Source: Cunninghamia lanceolata (taxonomy: Eukaryota; Streptophyta; Pinopsida; Cupressales; Cupressaceae). From it: a stretch of 64,000 bases of DNA. The position numbers and the translations under genes were made by a program. The stretch's first letter is position 1. Each line of letters opens with the position of its first letter. Positions 34,564 to 45,900 of this stretch are shown one piece after another. The notes beneath the pieces are model-generated. The model ran no database searches, had not been told where the DNA came from, and was given only the letters and a program-made list of their open reading frames with translations. The DNA is taken from positions 14,216,001 to 14,280,000 of the forward strand of contig BSBN01001807.1 in NCBI GenBank assembly GCA_027924645.1. Reading direction: 5' to 3'.

Positions 34564-35780
34564 CTATGCAACACTTCTCCTATTGGTTTTCCTACCTATC
34601 TTCCTTTTCTCTCCACAATCCGGGGATGTCTTGATTGATTTCTTTTGACTAATCCTTAACTTCCCAACTATCTTCCCTTTACCTACCAAATCCCATTCCA
34701 TTGGCTCAACTATTGTAGCCTCACTTTTAACTTCAACTCTCCTATCAACAATCACATCTACATCCTGCTCTTCCAAAAAATTTATCACTTCACCTTCCCG
34801 AAAGAGTTGGTGCCAATTATTGGATATGCCAAACAAGTTTGCCAAAATATCCCTTTGATAATCCTCCAGATTAGATTCTGACAGGGAATTTTCTCCTAAG
34901 TCTGGGAAAGATTACATATCCTCTCCCTGCTCCTCAAATCTCAGGAAGAAGTCTTTTTTAATGGTGGACCCCCCTGGTGATTTCTCCTCTATGCTCTTCT
35001 TATACTCCTTTCAATCTATGATAGGAGCAGTCTTTTTTAAAGGATCAAAGACTAGAGAAGACAAAATCCCTCATTCCTTCTGATATCCTTTTTCTTGGGG
35101 TTTAAGCATAGGGTTTGCATCAATCTCCATCTTCCAATAGTCTTCCTCCATGATCACTATTGGTGCTGGATCATGAGGCCTGACTGAAGTATTAAGAGCT
35201 GGACATTATCTCCTGAAGATGCTTGAATTGCGGGCACCTCTGTGTCTTGGTTTTAATTATGTGAAGCTTCCATATCTCTTTTGCCTCCATCTATCAAAAT
35301 CTCACACCCTTTTCTAGTCTCATGATAGGTCCCTATGCACTCAATCAGTTCACCAATATTATTTTTTGCATAGGTTTCCACAATAATCTTTTGTTTCCAT
35401 GATCCTGCTTCTGACATAACTTCTAGCTCATCCCAACCTCCTGACTCCAAATCTATAACCACACAAACTCTAGCAAAAGATCTATTGTTTCCCTCCAGGG
35501 ATTTTGAATCCACCTTTATGTAAGATCCTATTTCATGTCCAATTTGCCTAAGATCTTCCTCACGAACTTGCCATCTCCTGCTTTATGCCTACCCTTTGTC
35601 TGTCCTGCTACTCTCACCCATGAAGAATCCCCCTCGCAACATACTATATCAAAAAGTTATTGTATCTACAATACACAATCATTTTCTCCATTGCAAACCA
35701 AAACTTGGCTCCATAGCATGTCTGAAACCCTAACAAGTACAATTAAACAAAAGATAAGACAATGGAGCTACCTACATACC
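34564..35780 (-). pseudogene. LINE ORF1 remnant
   Basis: Minus strand. The piece 35253-35513 contains SFARVCVVIDL, the strand expected after the DUF4283-like domain of plant L1 ORF1 (pattern .ARVCVEIDL), followed by a short Cys-containing segment that may be a decayed knuckle. Upstream in another frame, SWVRVAGQTKGRHKAGDGKF and a RQIGHEIGSYIKVD segment extend the domain to about 35620. 34564-34845 is a polar linker. At least one frameshift and several stops are present. Confidence 0.5.
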
Positions 35781-35932
35781 CAAAATATGGATTGCACCTA
35801 CAAATCTAAGGAGACAATGGAAGAATTTTTTTCTCCAAAACATGTGATAAAACACACTTGATATTATATTGATGTGAAAATAAAATTGATTCTCTACATT
35901 GTTAGGAATAAACCATAATTTATAAAAAAATG

Positions 35933-35955
35933 AGTAGCTTCTTATAGAAGCTACT
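35933..35955. repeat. perfect short inverted repeat
   Basis: AGTAGCTTC and GAAGCTACT are perfect 9-base arms around TTATA. There is no T run after it, so I do not call a terminator. Confidence 0.6.
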
Positions 35956-37411
35956 ACATAATCATAATGACTTGGTTCAATGAAGCTCCTAATAGCTTTT
36001 CACATAAACCACCTACCCTATTAATGATCTACTTAACTCCACTACTTACTACTACTCACATAGTCTAATGTAATAAATTATAATCTTTATGACAAAATAG
36101 CTCATTTTTATTAAATAGCAAAATATGTTGTGTTTAGGAACACAATACCAATTAGAGTTACTCACCAATGAGAGAGATTATGGCCATTGCTCTTAGCGGG
36201 AAAAGAGGACTATTTAAATCCCATAAGCGGTTAGTAATTTTCATAGACAATTACCATATTTTTGTGCCAATGTTACACAATAGTTAGATGTTACAAATGT
36301 AGTCCAACAATAGAAAATACTCCAATGGTGTCAAACCATTTCCAAGGACAAAACATGATGAACATTTCAACATATCTACTGACCTAATATTAAATATCTA
36401 CCGACCTAATTAATTATTTAAATATTTATGTATTAGTTTAGATAGATATTAAAATTTTAGTATTTATATAGAAAATAAAATATCTTTTCAAATTAAAGTT
36501 AAAGCAAATGATTTGTTTTCATTTTAACTCTTTTAAAACTTTTATAATATTGAAGTATAATGTACTTATAAAGGGTTGTACTTTAATTGATTGAGCATAA
36601 TTTTGTCATTTATGAAGTCGTGCATTTTATAGAAATGTAATATAAGTGATGAGAGAGGGATCATGCCCACAACTTTAGTAGAACAGATACCACTCAATCA
36701 AAATATCAATCTTTAAATGCTTATATCAAATTTGTTATTTAGAATAGACAAATATCTCAAAACTAATATCTTTTAAAAACTTTTATTAATGGAGATCATC
36801 CACAAGATTATTTTTGCTACAAGTTGATAGAGGAGCACAAGCCTTAAGATGAACCTCTTTAGCTAGGAGATAAGGACTAAGGTGTACCCATTTTGCCAAA
36901 TTCATCTAAAGCACAATCTCAACCACATCCTTTATGGTGTGACAATCCTTGTACTCAACAAGACTTGATCCTTGGTGGGCTCATTCAAAACCTTTCAATT
37001 TCACCAATAGACCAAGAGCCCTTTGAATCTTATGAAATCTTAAAATATCTATAATTTTTTTACATTTCCACAACTTTTTGACTGCACTTTTGCCTTAGTA
37101 AAATAATGTATAGGGTTTTTTTTAATAAAGTAATGTACTTAAAGTAAATAATGTAAAAAACGTATAGTAGCAGTTGCATGGGGTGAACATGCAATAGTTT
37201 TACCGATAGGTTGTTTGTAAAGTAAATGTTTTTTTGAGAAGTATGTGTGTTTTATGACTTGTTGGCATTGCATTGTTTAAGGAAGGTAGTGTAATTTGTG
37301 ACTTATAGGCATTGCAAGGGAGTATCAATTCTCATAATATAGTGGCTTCTCTTGCATATATTTGTGTAGCTAGTTTTTTGTTGCATTCTTCTTGAAATTG
37401 TATATGGCATC

Positions 37412-37905
37412 AGCTGCCATGCTATGTTTTGCAATCTAGAGATATGATTTTTTAACTACATACTATTGTATAAATCCTTATTCTATTAACTTGACCTACA
37501 TAAAAATGGTAACATGGAACCAGAATTATTGAAAGCTAACATTAGATTTGTTCCACCAATGTCATTTAAAAACTACTCAAATTTCAATTGGTGCTAATTG
37601 TTATGCTATGTTTTGCAATTTAGAAATATGTTTTTTCAACTACATACTGTTGTGTAATAAATAGCTATGTAATAGTTTGAGTGACTACACACTAGTATTA
37701 TGACAAACTTTGACACAAAATTGGATGGTACCGAATGGATTGTTGAATAGGTTTGTAGAACTTCCAAACAAAGCATTCGAGAGTGTAAATCCTTATTCTA
37801 TTAACTTTCCCTACATGAAAATGGTAACATGGAACAAGAATTATGGAAAGCTAACATTGGATTTGCTCTAAAAATGTCATTAAAAAACTACTCATATTTC
37901 AATCG
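37412..37905 (+). repeat. tandem duplication with an internal insertion
   Basis: ATGCTATGTTTTGCAAT(C/T)TAGA at 37419 recurs at 37601. TAAATCCTTATTCTATTAACTT..CCTACAT, then ATGGTAACATGGAAC, at 37470-37520 recur at 37784-37836. The second copy carries about 130 extra bases (about 37653-37785). Confidence 0.7.
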
Positions 37906-38107
37906 GCATCATGCCTCAAATAGATTGGGAACAATTTAATCTCTATACAATTATTGTTTGGGAATGCACATAGAGAAGAAATCTTATGGATTAACAAAAT
38001 TTCCTTGAAAAATAAATAGCCATAAAAGGAGTGTTTGAAAAACACAAGATCTATTCAAAAATATTCCTAAATAGATATTGACTCACTAATAATGCAATTT
38101 AGACAGA

Positions 38108-38141
38108 TCATAAACAAGTTAGATCATAAACAAGTTAGATC
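38108..38141 (+). repeat. 17 bp tandem duplication
   Basis: AGATCATAAACAAGTT occurs twice in succession just left of the inverted repeat. Confidence 0.7.
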
Positions 38142-38150
38142 ACTAAAAAT

Positions 38151-38460
38151 ATTAGGCTTCTTAAATTTTATCAAGTGTAGGAACAAGATGTTGGCATTTC
38201 ACCAAGTACAAAAGACTTCCAACTTTAAAAAATATTTTTGAATTTTCAATGAACTAAATATGCTTTTGCTAAGTAAATATCAATGATGAAGTTACGTTTC
38301 TTTCTTTTACAATTTTCAAATTCTTGTTATGTGTTTTTGCTAAGAAAGAAACATAACTTCATCATTAATATTTTCTTAGCAAAACATGATGGAAGTGTTT
38401 TGTACTTGGTGAAGCACCAATGTCTTGTTCTTGCACTTGATAAAATTTAGGAAACCCAAT
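38151..38460. mobile_element. 310 bp imperfect inverted repeat (foldback/MITE-like)
   Basis: The left arm, 38151-38307, starts ATTAGGCTTCTTAAATTTTATCAAGTG. The right arm, 38342-38460, is its reverse complement with about 15-20% mismatches by eye. The loop is 34 bases. The left arm has about 45 extra A/T-rich bases (about 38218-38262). Best-paired tracts are AAATTTTATCAAGTG, TTCACCAAGTACAAAA and AATGATGAAGTTA.GTTTCTTTCTT. It is a non-autonomous foldback element or an inverted duplication. No clear target duplication was found. Confidence 0.75.
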
Positions 38461-38598
38461 ACTTATGTGCAAAATGGCTCGAGCTCACACTTAATCTAGT
38501 TGGAGAATTCCTCTTGAGCAGCAATGTATCCCCTTGCAGAATTCTCCACAGTCGAACCTAGAGGTTAGTAGAATTTATACCCTAAGCCTCATCATCTA

Positions 38599-38757
38599 AG
38601 GAAATTTGTGTAGCTTTAATTCCTTCTATTGCTATGGGCATGTGTAATTTTACTGCCAAGGAAATTTGCGCAACTTTAATCCTTTCTATTTCTGTTGGCA
38701 TGTGTAATTTACTACCAAGTAAATTTTGCGCAACTATAATCCTTTCTATTTCTATAT
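38599..38757 (+). repeat. tandem repeat, three units of about 56-58 bp
   Basis: GGAAATTTG(T/C)G(T/C)A(G/A)CTTTAAT, then CCTTTCTATTTCT, then GGCATGTGTAATTTACT repeats near 38599, 38658 and 38717. The third unit is partial. Confidence 0.75.
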
Positions 38758-38875
38758 TTCTATGTTCTTCTCTTCTTAGTTAAATTTTGTTCACAAAATT
38801 TAAAAAAATGCATGCAACTTTCCATTATCTTTTACTATATACCTCTGCAATATAAGAGAGCAATGAATCATATAT

Positions 38876-39403
38876 CTAAACCAATTCCCTCCTTTTGGTC
38901 GCTAATTTTGCCTTATGTTTTTCAATGCTTCCATTATACTTGAACTTAGTTTTATACATCCACTTAGTTTTTACTACATTCTTTGCCTTGGGTAAGTCCG
39001 CCAATTCCCAACTCATATTCTTTATCAACGAGTCATATTTATTTTGTATAGCTTGTTCCCATTCATATTTTCCCTTATCCTCATCATAAGTTTGAGGATC
39101 ATTAGTCTTCATTATTGTGTTCATTAGGGCATAATTAACTTGTTGATTTCTTTGATAAATTTCTTGAGGACTCTTGGTCTTTGGAGAAGGGATAGATTCT
39201 TCAATTGTATTGGAAGTTGACTTTAAACTTTTGTTAGTTTCAAAAGTACTATAGGATATGTCATTATTTGTGACCACTCGTGGGATAGGATTTGGAGAGG
39301 ATTTTATCATATTCTTGAACCCTTGATTAAACTTGACATCCCTAAGGATTTCAAGGTTTGGGATAGGAACACTTATTTTACAATGGGTACATAGAGATAG
39401 CAT
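38876..39403 (-). pseudogene. copia RT N-terminal fragment, copy 1
   Basis: A 175-residue open piece on the minus strand. The first 70 residues are a polar, Ser/Thr/Pro-rich linker, as between integrase and RT in copia polyproteins. It then reads WEQAIQNKYDSLIKNMSWEL, ADLPKAKNVVKTKWMYKTKF, and KYNGSIEKHKAKL, the conserved RT entry block (W..A...E...L..N.TW.LV.LP....VV..KW.YK.K...DG...K.KARLV). The frame ends shortly afterwards and the sequence leaves the element near 38885. Part of the same region recurs at 41256-41536. Confidence 0.8.
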
Positions 39404-40694
39404 CTAGATAGAAGTAATTAGTTGTTCCTTTATAATTGCACATTGAACATTAAATTTTATGGAGAAGAGAACATACAATTTTGTTGCTAGTGAATGGTTG
39501 TTGTCTATCAATCATTTGAACATCAAAGGAATGCATTGATATGTGTTGTCCTGCATTAGAAAATAAATGGAGTAAATTAAATATGTTGACATGTATGCAA
39601 GTAAAGTTGATTTTGAATAGTAGTGGTTAAAAGTAGGTATGCAAGTAAAGTTATTTTTTGTTTCAATCAAGTATTGTCAAGTGATAGTGCCCTTAATGTG
39701 CAATGGGTACACCGAGATATCATGTAGATAAAAGTAATTAGTGGTAAAAGACATGAAGTGTTCGAGCTCATTATAGAGAAAACAAAGAAAATAAAATGGC
39801 AAACTAAACAAGGATGGAAGAATTAGAAGAGTTGCATACAAGTAAATTTGTTTTTTGTTTTGATAAATTATTTGCAAGTGATAGTGCCCTTAATCAATCA
39901 TCTTCTTGTTTCCCAAGCATACATTGAGCCTATCTAGTTGAAATGGTATGCCTAGGTATAGAATTGACAAGACTTTCCATTCATCAGGACTATTGTCTTC
40001 CATTGCATGTCCCCAGTCAAAAGGAGTTTCATCATTAGTGTATGTCAATGGATCTAGAGATGTATGGTGGAAATTCTATAGATGGCAGTCAGAAATTATT
40101 TCCTAATAGGATGGATATATTTCTCTAATGAACCAATATCATTGTGAATGTTTTTGAATTACTGGTATAGAAGCAATTTACTCCAACATAACTATTGAAA
40201 ACATCAATTATTTCCTATTGGGATGGTGATGAAATAAGGGGAGGCTTTAAAAATAGATAGTGTTAAGTGTTATTTCTAGTTTCTTAGACTTTTGAGATGC
40301 TATAAATGTCCATTTTTGAGTGACTTCAATAAACAACATTGTTTTCAATTGTATTGGTCATGCTATGTATGAATCAATGAATCTTGGAGATGATATGTTG
40401 CTATTATCGTAGATAGATACACTTTAGTGTGTAGTGGGTACACTAAATAGGTCTTAAAGGTGAATTATTAGGTCCTTAAGAAGATTATATGTTTCCCTAA
40501 GTGTAGTTCCCAATGGACAGATGTCATCTTTGGATCGTTGGCATGAAATGTCTGATTGAAAGTCACTCTCTCTTTTCTTTATCTCTTTTTCCCTTTATAT
40601 CTCTTATCACTTATCTCTATCTCTATCCCCCACTCTATCTCTCTTTCTCTATTCCTCTCCATTTTTGTAAACATACCATCTTTAATGTAGGGAA
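39404..40694. other. AT-rich sequence without gene, small repeats
   Basis: Two short direct repeats are visible. CAATGGGTACA(C/T)(C/A)GAGATA.CAT.TAGATA appears at 39381 and 39702. AAGT.ATTT.TTTTTTGTTT followed by CAAGTGATAGTGCCCTTAAT appears at 39643 and 39841. A pyrimidine-rich CTCT/TATCTC tract occupies 40560-40665. The open frame at 39677-39877 has no recognisable domain. Confidence 0.5.
40560..40665 (+). repeat. pyrimidine-rich microsatellite
   Basis: CTCTCTCTTTTC, TCTCTATCTCTATC and TATCTCTCTTTCTC blocks give a nearly purine-free strand. Confidence 0.7.
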
Positions 40695-41540
40695 CTATCC
40701 ATTAGAATGCTTGGCCATAGTCCCAAGTATATCATAGAATGGAATACTTTTTTCCACTATATTCATGTAGTTAAAATTGGTTTTGTAATCCCATGATAAT
40801 AAATGATTTTTTTTTTTAAGAAATGCCTCTTCAATTGTCATGGGTGGTAAAGATAAAATATGAAAATAATTAATCATAGGAAGGTTATGCATGTAGCCAT
40901 GTTTTCTACTTGAAAATAAAAAGTACTTTGAATCCACAAATTTTAGTTCAACATCATACATAAATAAGGATATGGTTTGTCCATACACTCTTTGACATAC
41001 TATACACATATTCAAAGTAAAAGCATGGTGGGCCCTACTCAAATTCTTTAAGCCTCCACTACTAACACACAAGGTGACTTGGAACTTGAAATCCAATCAA
41101 TCCTTTAACATGGGGTGGTAAACGAAAATTTTCAAAAAAGGCATTCTTAACATCCATTTGGTGAAGAGGCCATGTGTAATGAGCTATCAATACTATAGTA
41201 GTCCTAAAAATATTGATCTTCGTTGCTCGCCTAGACATTATTGTGTAGTCAATTGCCTTCTTTTGGTCACTAATCTTGACTTATATTTTTCAATGCTTCT
41301 ATTAGACTTGAACTTATTTTTATACACCCACTTATTTTTATTTCATTCATTCCCTTGGGTAAGTCCATCAATTCCCAACTCATATTCTTTATCAAAGAGT
41401 CATATTTATTATGCAAAGCTTGTTCCTATTCATATTTTCCCTTATCTTCATCAAAAGTTTGAGGATCATTAGTCTTCATTATTATGGTCATTAGGGCATA
41501 ATTAACTTGTTGAGTTCTTTGATAAATTTCTTGAGGGTAA
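40695..41540 (-). pseudogene. copia RT fragment, copy 2
   Basis: Minus strand. 41256-41536 duplicates the RT entry region at 38890-39171, with the same QEIYQR.QQVNYALM and TNDPQT.DEDKGKYE strings and about 85-90% identity by eye. It continues, with a stop between, into IVLIAHYTWPLHQMDVKNAFF (41100-41230), the copia RT block that carries a catalytic Asp (pattern W.LHQMDVK.AFL.G). From 41096 to 40695 an open frame exists but shows no confident RT motif. The copy is cut at 41537, immediately after CTTGAGG on the plus strand. Confidence 0.75.
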
Positions 41541-41783
41541 AAGTACAAACCTGTGTCACACTTTATAAAGGAATCGGCCAACATCAAAAAAATCTCAACT
41601 TTGACCACATAAAAGTAGTCTTTATGTTTTGAATTTCAAAATGATGTAAACTAAGAAAATGTAGATCTCTTGTTGAAGTTTATTACTCTAATTTTTTAGA
41701 TTTTTTAAAAATTGTTTTGATTTTTTTTTTATCAATTTAAGAGTAGATTTTGAAATGCTGAAAATTTGAAGAAAAAGTGACGT

Positions 41784-41962
41784 TCAGTTGACGTCAAGAA
41801 ACAAATAAAAAAATGCATTTTCTCCTGTTTTTTTTTTCCAAATAGGTGAATTCAATATCTAGGGCACAGAAAAAAAATGAATTTTTGATCTATATTTTTT
41901 TCGTAATAATGTTTTAAAGTCAAACTAAACCAATTTTGATAGTTTTCAGTTGACGTCAACTA
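41784..41962. promoter_or_regulatory. two CAGTTGACGTCAA palindromic sites
   Basis: CAGTTGACGTCAA occurs at about 41787-41799 and 41949-41961. The second is a perfect 12-base palindrome, GTTGACGTCAAC. TGACGTCA is the core of bZIP (CRE/C-box type) binding sites. Regulatory meaning is inferred. Confidence 0.3.
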
Positions 41963-42409
41963 TTGTTTAATTTTATTTTCATTTTCAAAAAACAAATTAT
42001 ACCCTTTTGAAGAGGATTCTCTTCTCTAGGGTATCATATACTTTCCAATTTTTTTAATCATCTTTTACTATTTTTTATTTATTTCAAATTAGCCTCTTTT
42101 TGAACTTGAACAACATACTTGCATTATTTTCAAATATTTATATCCTAAAATTACTCAAAATATAAAAATATATATATTTCCAGATTCAGCACTCTGAGCT
42201 CTACAAAAGAGTATTTTTCATTTTTTTAGAAATATAATTTTGATTGTAGAAATATTTAGCAGAATTTGGAAGTTTGAGAAAGTTTGAAAAAATGGTGACT
42301 TGGCTGCCAAATAGGATGCCACATAGATAGATTCAACCTAATGGGATTCTATCTAATGGGATTCAGCTAAATCCCCTTCAGTCGAAACTACTTGATTGCT
42401 TTTTTTAAA

Positions 42410-42815
42410 AGAATTTGTGGCTTTTTTAATTTTTTTTAATTATTGAATTACAATAAATTTAAAAAAAAACTAATTTCGACAGGGAAGAGTCATAATCAAA
42501 AACACAATGGTCTAAAAATGTTTTTTTATGCCTTTTTTAACCTTTTTAGCTTTTTTTTAGTTTTTTGGGCTTTTTTAAATTATTAAATTATAGAAATTTG
42601 GAGAAAAAAGAAACACTAATTTCAACATGGGTAGAGTCATATTCAAAAACAAAATGATCTGAAAGTGGTTTTTTAATGACTTTTTGGCTTTTTTAAAGCT
42701 TTTTTTAGTTTTTTGGGCTTTTTTAAATTATTAAATTATAGAAGTTTGGAGAAAAAATAACCACTAATTTCAATAGGGGTAGAGTTGTATTCTCAGGTAC
42801 CATGATCTAAAACAT
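42410..42815 (+). repeat. tandem repeat of about 150 bp, three units
   Basis: Each unit has the order GCTTTTTTAA...TTATTAAATTA, then AATTT(GG)A(G)AAAAAA.AA, then CTAATTTC(G/A)A(C/T)A.GG, then (T/A)AGAGT(C/T)(A/G)TA followed by CAAAAAC and a .CATGATCTAAAA-like close. Units begin near 42410, 42550 and 42710. Confidence 0.65.
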
Positions 42816-42906
42816 TTAATTGATTAAATCATTGATTTATTGAATGTAGACCTAGATCTTCAAAAATAGAGGTTAAAGTATTTGTATGTGTTATTTTTGC
42901 ATGCAG

Positions 42907-45900
42907 GTGAATTCAAATTTGAGCAATTTGTGATGGGCAATAAAAAGACAAGAAAAAGGTTGTATGATCGAAGAAGAGATACTACAAATGTCGATGAAAG
43001 AACATCTACTCAAGAACAACCCATGGAAATTGTTGATGACTAAGGAGTACAGGCACCAAAACAAATTGAAGGTGGTGATAGAATTTTTTTCCTTGGTATG
43101 GAAAGTCTAATGGAGATGGATGAGGATTCTCTTTTCAAAAATATTTCATCTAAAGATATGGTACCTGAAAGCACAGTAAAATTACATTCTAAAAAAATAT
43201 GGGATAATTTTTTTGAAAATAAGTCTATAATTGGAAGAGTATAGTTATTTGTAAAGTTATTTAGGAGAAAAGAGATGACACCTGTTTTGGAGTTGTTAGG
43301 GGTTGATAATAAGAAAAAGTCATCAGGTTCATTAAAGAAAACAATAGTTGAAAACCTACAAGAAGCATTGAATTCTATTGAAAGCAAGAGTCGAGCTGTT
43401 GATTTAAGTGTTGCATGTAGACCATTAATGACTGTAATTTCTAGTAAGAAATTATCACATAGAAGATAAGTTCAAGCAATTTTCCAATTACTCAATGTTT
43501 CTAGGAGAACTGTTCAAAGATATATTGCAAAGAGAAATAGATTGGATGGAAATGTTGAGAATAATTGAGTAAATATTTGTAGGGTTCCCCGAAAAGATAA
43601 AATCTTAGAAGATGTAAAGGAATAGGTGATTGAATATTGGACCAGCCACTCTCATGTTTCTTCTAATACAAGGGACACTATACAGATAAAAGGTGAAGAT
43701 AGTACAAAAATTTCACATCCAAAACATTTTATAGATACAATACAAAGTGAACTTTTTGAAGCATTCAAGCAAGAATTTTCAGATGTGAAGATTTGTCAAA
43801 GGATGTTTGAGAGACTACGACCAAGTTTTGTATGTATAAATAAGGTACGTGAGACTTGTTGTTGTTGAAATCATGTCAAATTTTATCTACATCTACAGTC
43901 ATATAAAAATGCTATGGAAGTAATTAATTCAAATATACTCATCCTTGGAAGTACAACATAATTTGTGAAGTCTCTACTATGTGAAAAATTAGAAGATTCA
44001 GATGAATTCAAAGTGTAGTGTATAAAAAATATGTAATGATTGTGGAAATTTGAAGAATCTTTTACAGGTTGATAATATTGATCTTTCAATGCAAGTTATG
44101 TGGAAGATATTTGAATATGAGAAGTACTCAACAAAGTCAAGAGTTGAGCTCGAAGAAAAATTGTTCTCAAAGAGAGTGAATTGTCTTACAATGAGTTTAT
44201 GAATAATTTTTGCAATATCATATATCCACATATTGAACATTGTCATGGTGCTAGATGGAAAGCTAAGCAATTTCATGACTCAAAGAATTATTTTCCACCA
44301 AGTTGTATTCTCTCTATTGTTGATTTCTCTGAGAACTATACATTTAGTCCTCAAAGTGAGATTCAAAGTCAATATTATCATTCAGAGAAAGTTGCAATAT
44401 TTGTTCAAGTTTGTTATAGGCATGTCAAAGAACATGTGGATAGCGTACAAAGTAGCAAATATCAATGAATTATCATCAAAGAGGTTCACTTTTATATCAG
44501 TGATGATATAGGTCATGATAGAAACTATGTAGCCCATTGTTTTGCAATGTTTCTTGAAGACCTGAGATGACGTCAAATAGATGCTTCACAACATTGGATA
44601 TGGTCTGATGGATGTGCTGGAAAGTGTTGGTTTAATTTTTTTTAAAATTTATATTGTATTTATTTGTGTAGACTTGAATTGTTCAGTTACTTAAATATGT
44701 TGTAGGTATGTATATAGTTTTTTTAAAATATTTTGGTTTTAAATTTGAAATTGTTTGTAACTTCACAGGACAATTTAAGTCTGCAAAAGGATTTAATTGG
44801 TTAATCCATCAACATATTAAACGAAACATACAATTCTTGTGGAATTTCTATGAGAGTGGACATAGAAAAGGAGAGCATGATGGAGCTGGATCATGTGTGA
44901 AGCATGCACTTCGACAACATGAACTTGCAAGTAATACCATATGGATTACAAATTTAAATTCTTAAATATATTTTAAATCAATTTAAACATGTTAGGAAAA
45001 AAGTGTAGATCTCAATATATTGTATGTGTTGAGAAGTGGAATCTTAAACCATTATGCAATTTAGTAGTTTTGATATATATCCAATGTTGCAGATTTTCAA
45101 TATTTCTCTTGTTGGATTTTTAAAACAATCTAATTATATTTTTTGAGATCGTCTTTTCCTTTCAACTAGAAAACCTCTTAACCTGGCATTTCACCAACAT
45201 GAACTTGCAGGTAATGCCATAAGGAATGCAAATGAAATTGTTGAATGGTGCAAAAGTTATTTTGTTGTCCGTGACTCAATATACAACACATGCTACTTTT
45301 GGGAAGTTAATGGTACATAAATATTTTTTTGAATTTCAATGTGTGTACATGAATTGAATTTTCAATTTTATACACTTTTTAATTGGATGATTGAAATTTA
45401 AATAGATATTGATCGATCAACTCTTACTAATTGTCAAACAATTAGTGGTATTAGAAGTTTGCATCAAATCATGACAGTAGGACATAGCAAGCCTCCTGTA
45501 ATTGAAGCGAGAGAAAAATCATGTTTTTGTGCTTATTGCATTGAGAACAATGCAAATACTCTACAATGTGAGAATATTAGAGATGGGTATGTTTCAGAAT
45601 GGGAAATAAAACAATTAGTGGCCATGTCAGACTCTTTTGAAGATAATGACATTGTAGATGTCTATGATCCTTTATATTTAGCTGATTACGAACGTGTATC
45701 AGATTTAATTGTTACAGGTAAATTTTAAAATTTTAAATTGAATTTTAACTTGTACATTTGATTTATAATATATTCTACTTAAGTTGAGTATGGTTTACTA
45801 CATGGTGTGTATAGGATATATGTTTTCTATTCTTGCAGATCCTAACAATACAAAAGGTGTAGATCACTATCTACTAAGATGTACGCAGCCAAAATCCAAA

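Larger units (their letters stand above)
31365..35780 (-). mobile_element. L1-type LINE (minus), nearly full coding span, decayed
   Basis: Read from about 35780 leftward: ORF1 pieces (35253-35513, 34564-34845), endonuclease (33689-34180), RT (about 33250-31440). The order ORF1-endonuclease-RT fits plant L1. No 3' poly-A is seen, so the left end is truncated near 31365, where the gag-like remnant ends. All parts contain stops. An internal tandem duplication lies between the endonuclease and RT. Confidence 0.75.
35781..38150. other. AT-rich intergenic sequence
   Basis: No supported gene. It contains a perfect 9-bp-stem hairpin (35933-35955) and a local duplication near 37412-37905. Confidence 0.5.
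41541..42906. other. A/T-homopolymer-rich upstream region of the 43 kb pseudogene
   Basis: No supported ORF. It contains TGACGTCA palindromes (41786-41800, 41947-41962), many T or A runs, and a tandem repeat at 42410-42815. It may be promoter plus first intron of the pseudogene at 42907, whose first visible exon starts at an intron acceptor. Confidence 0.4.

Noticed and set aside
35933..35955. Rho-independent-like terminator hairpin
   Set aside because: No T tract follows, and the context is a plant nuclear repeat region rather than bacterial DNA.
40695..41096. 133-residue ORF as a separate gene
   Set aside because: It lies directly downstream of copia RT sequence on the same strand and shows no independent domain, so it is probably shifted RT remnant.
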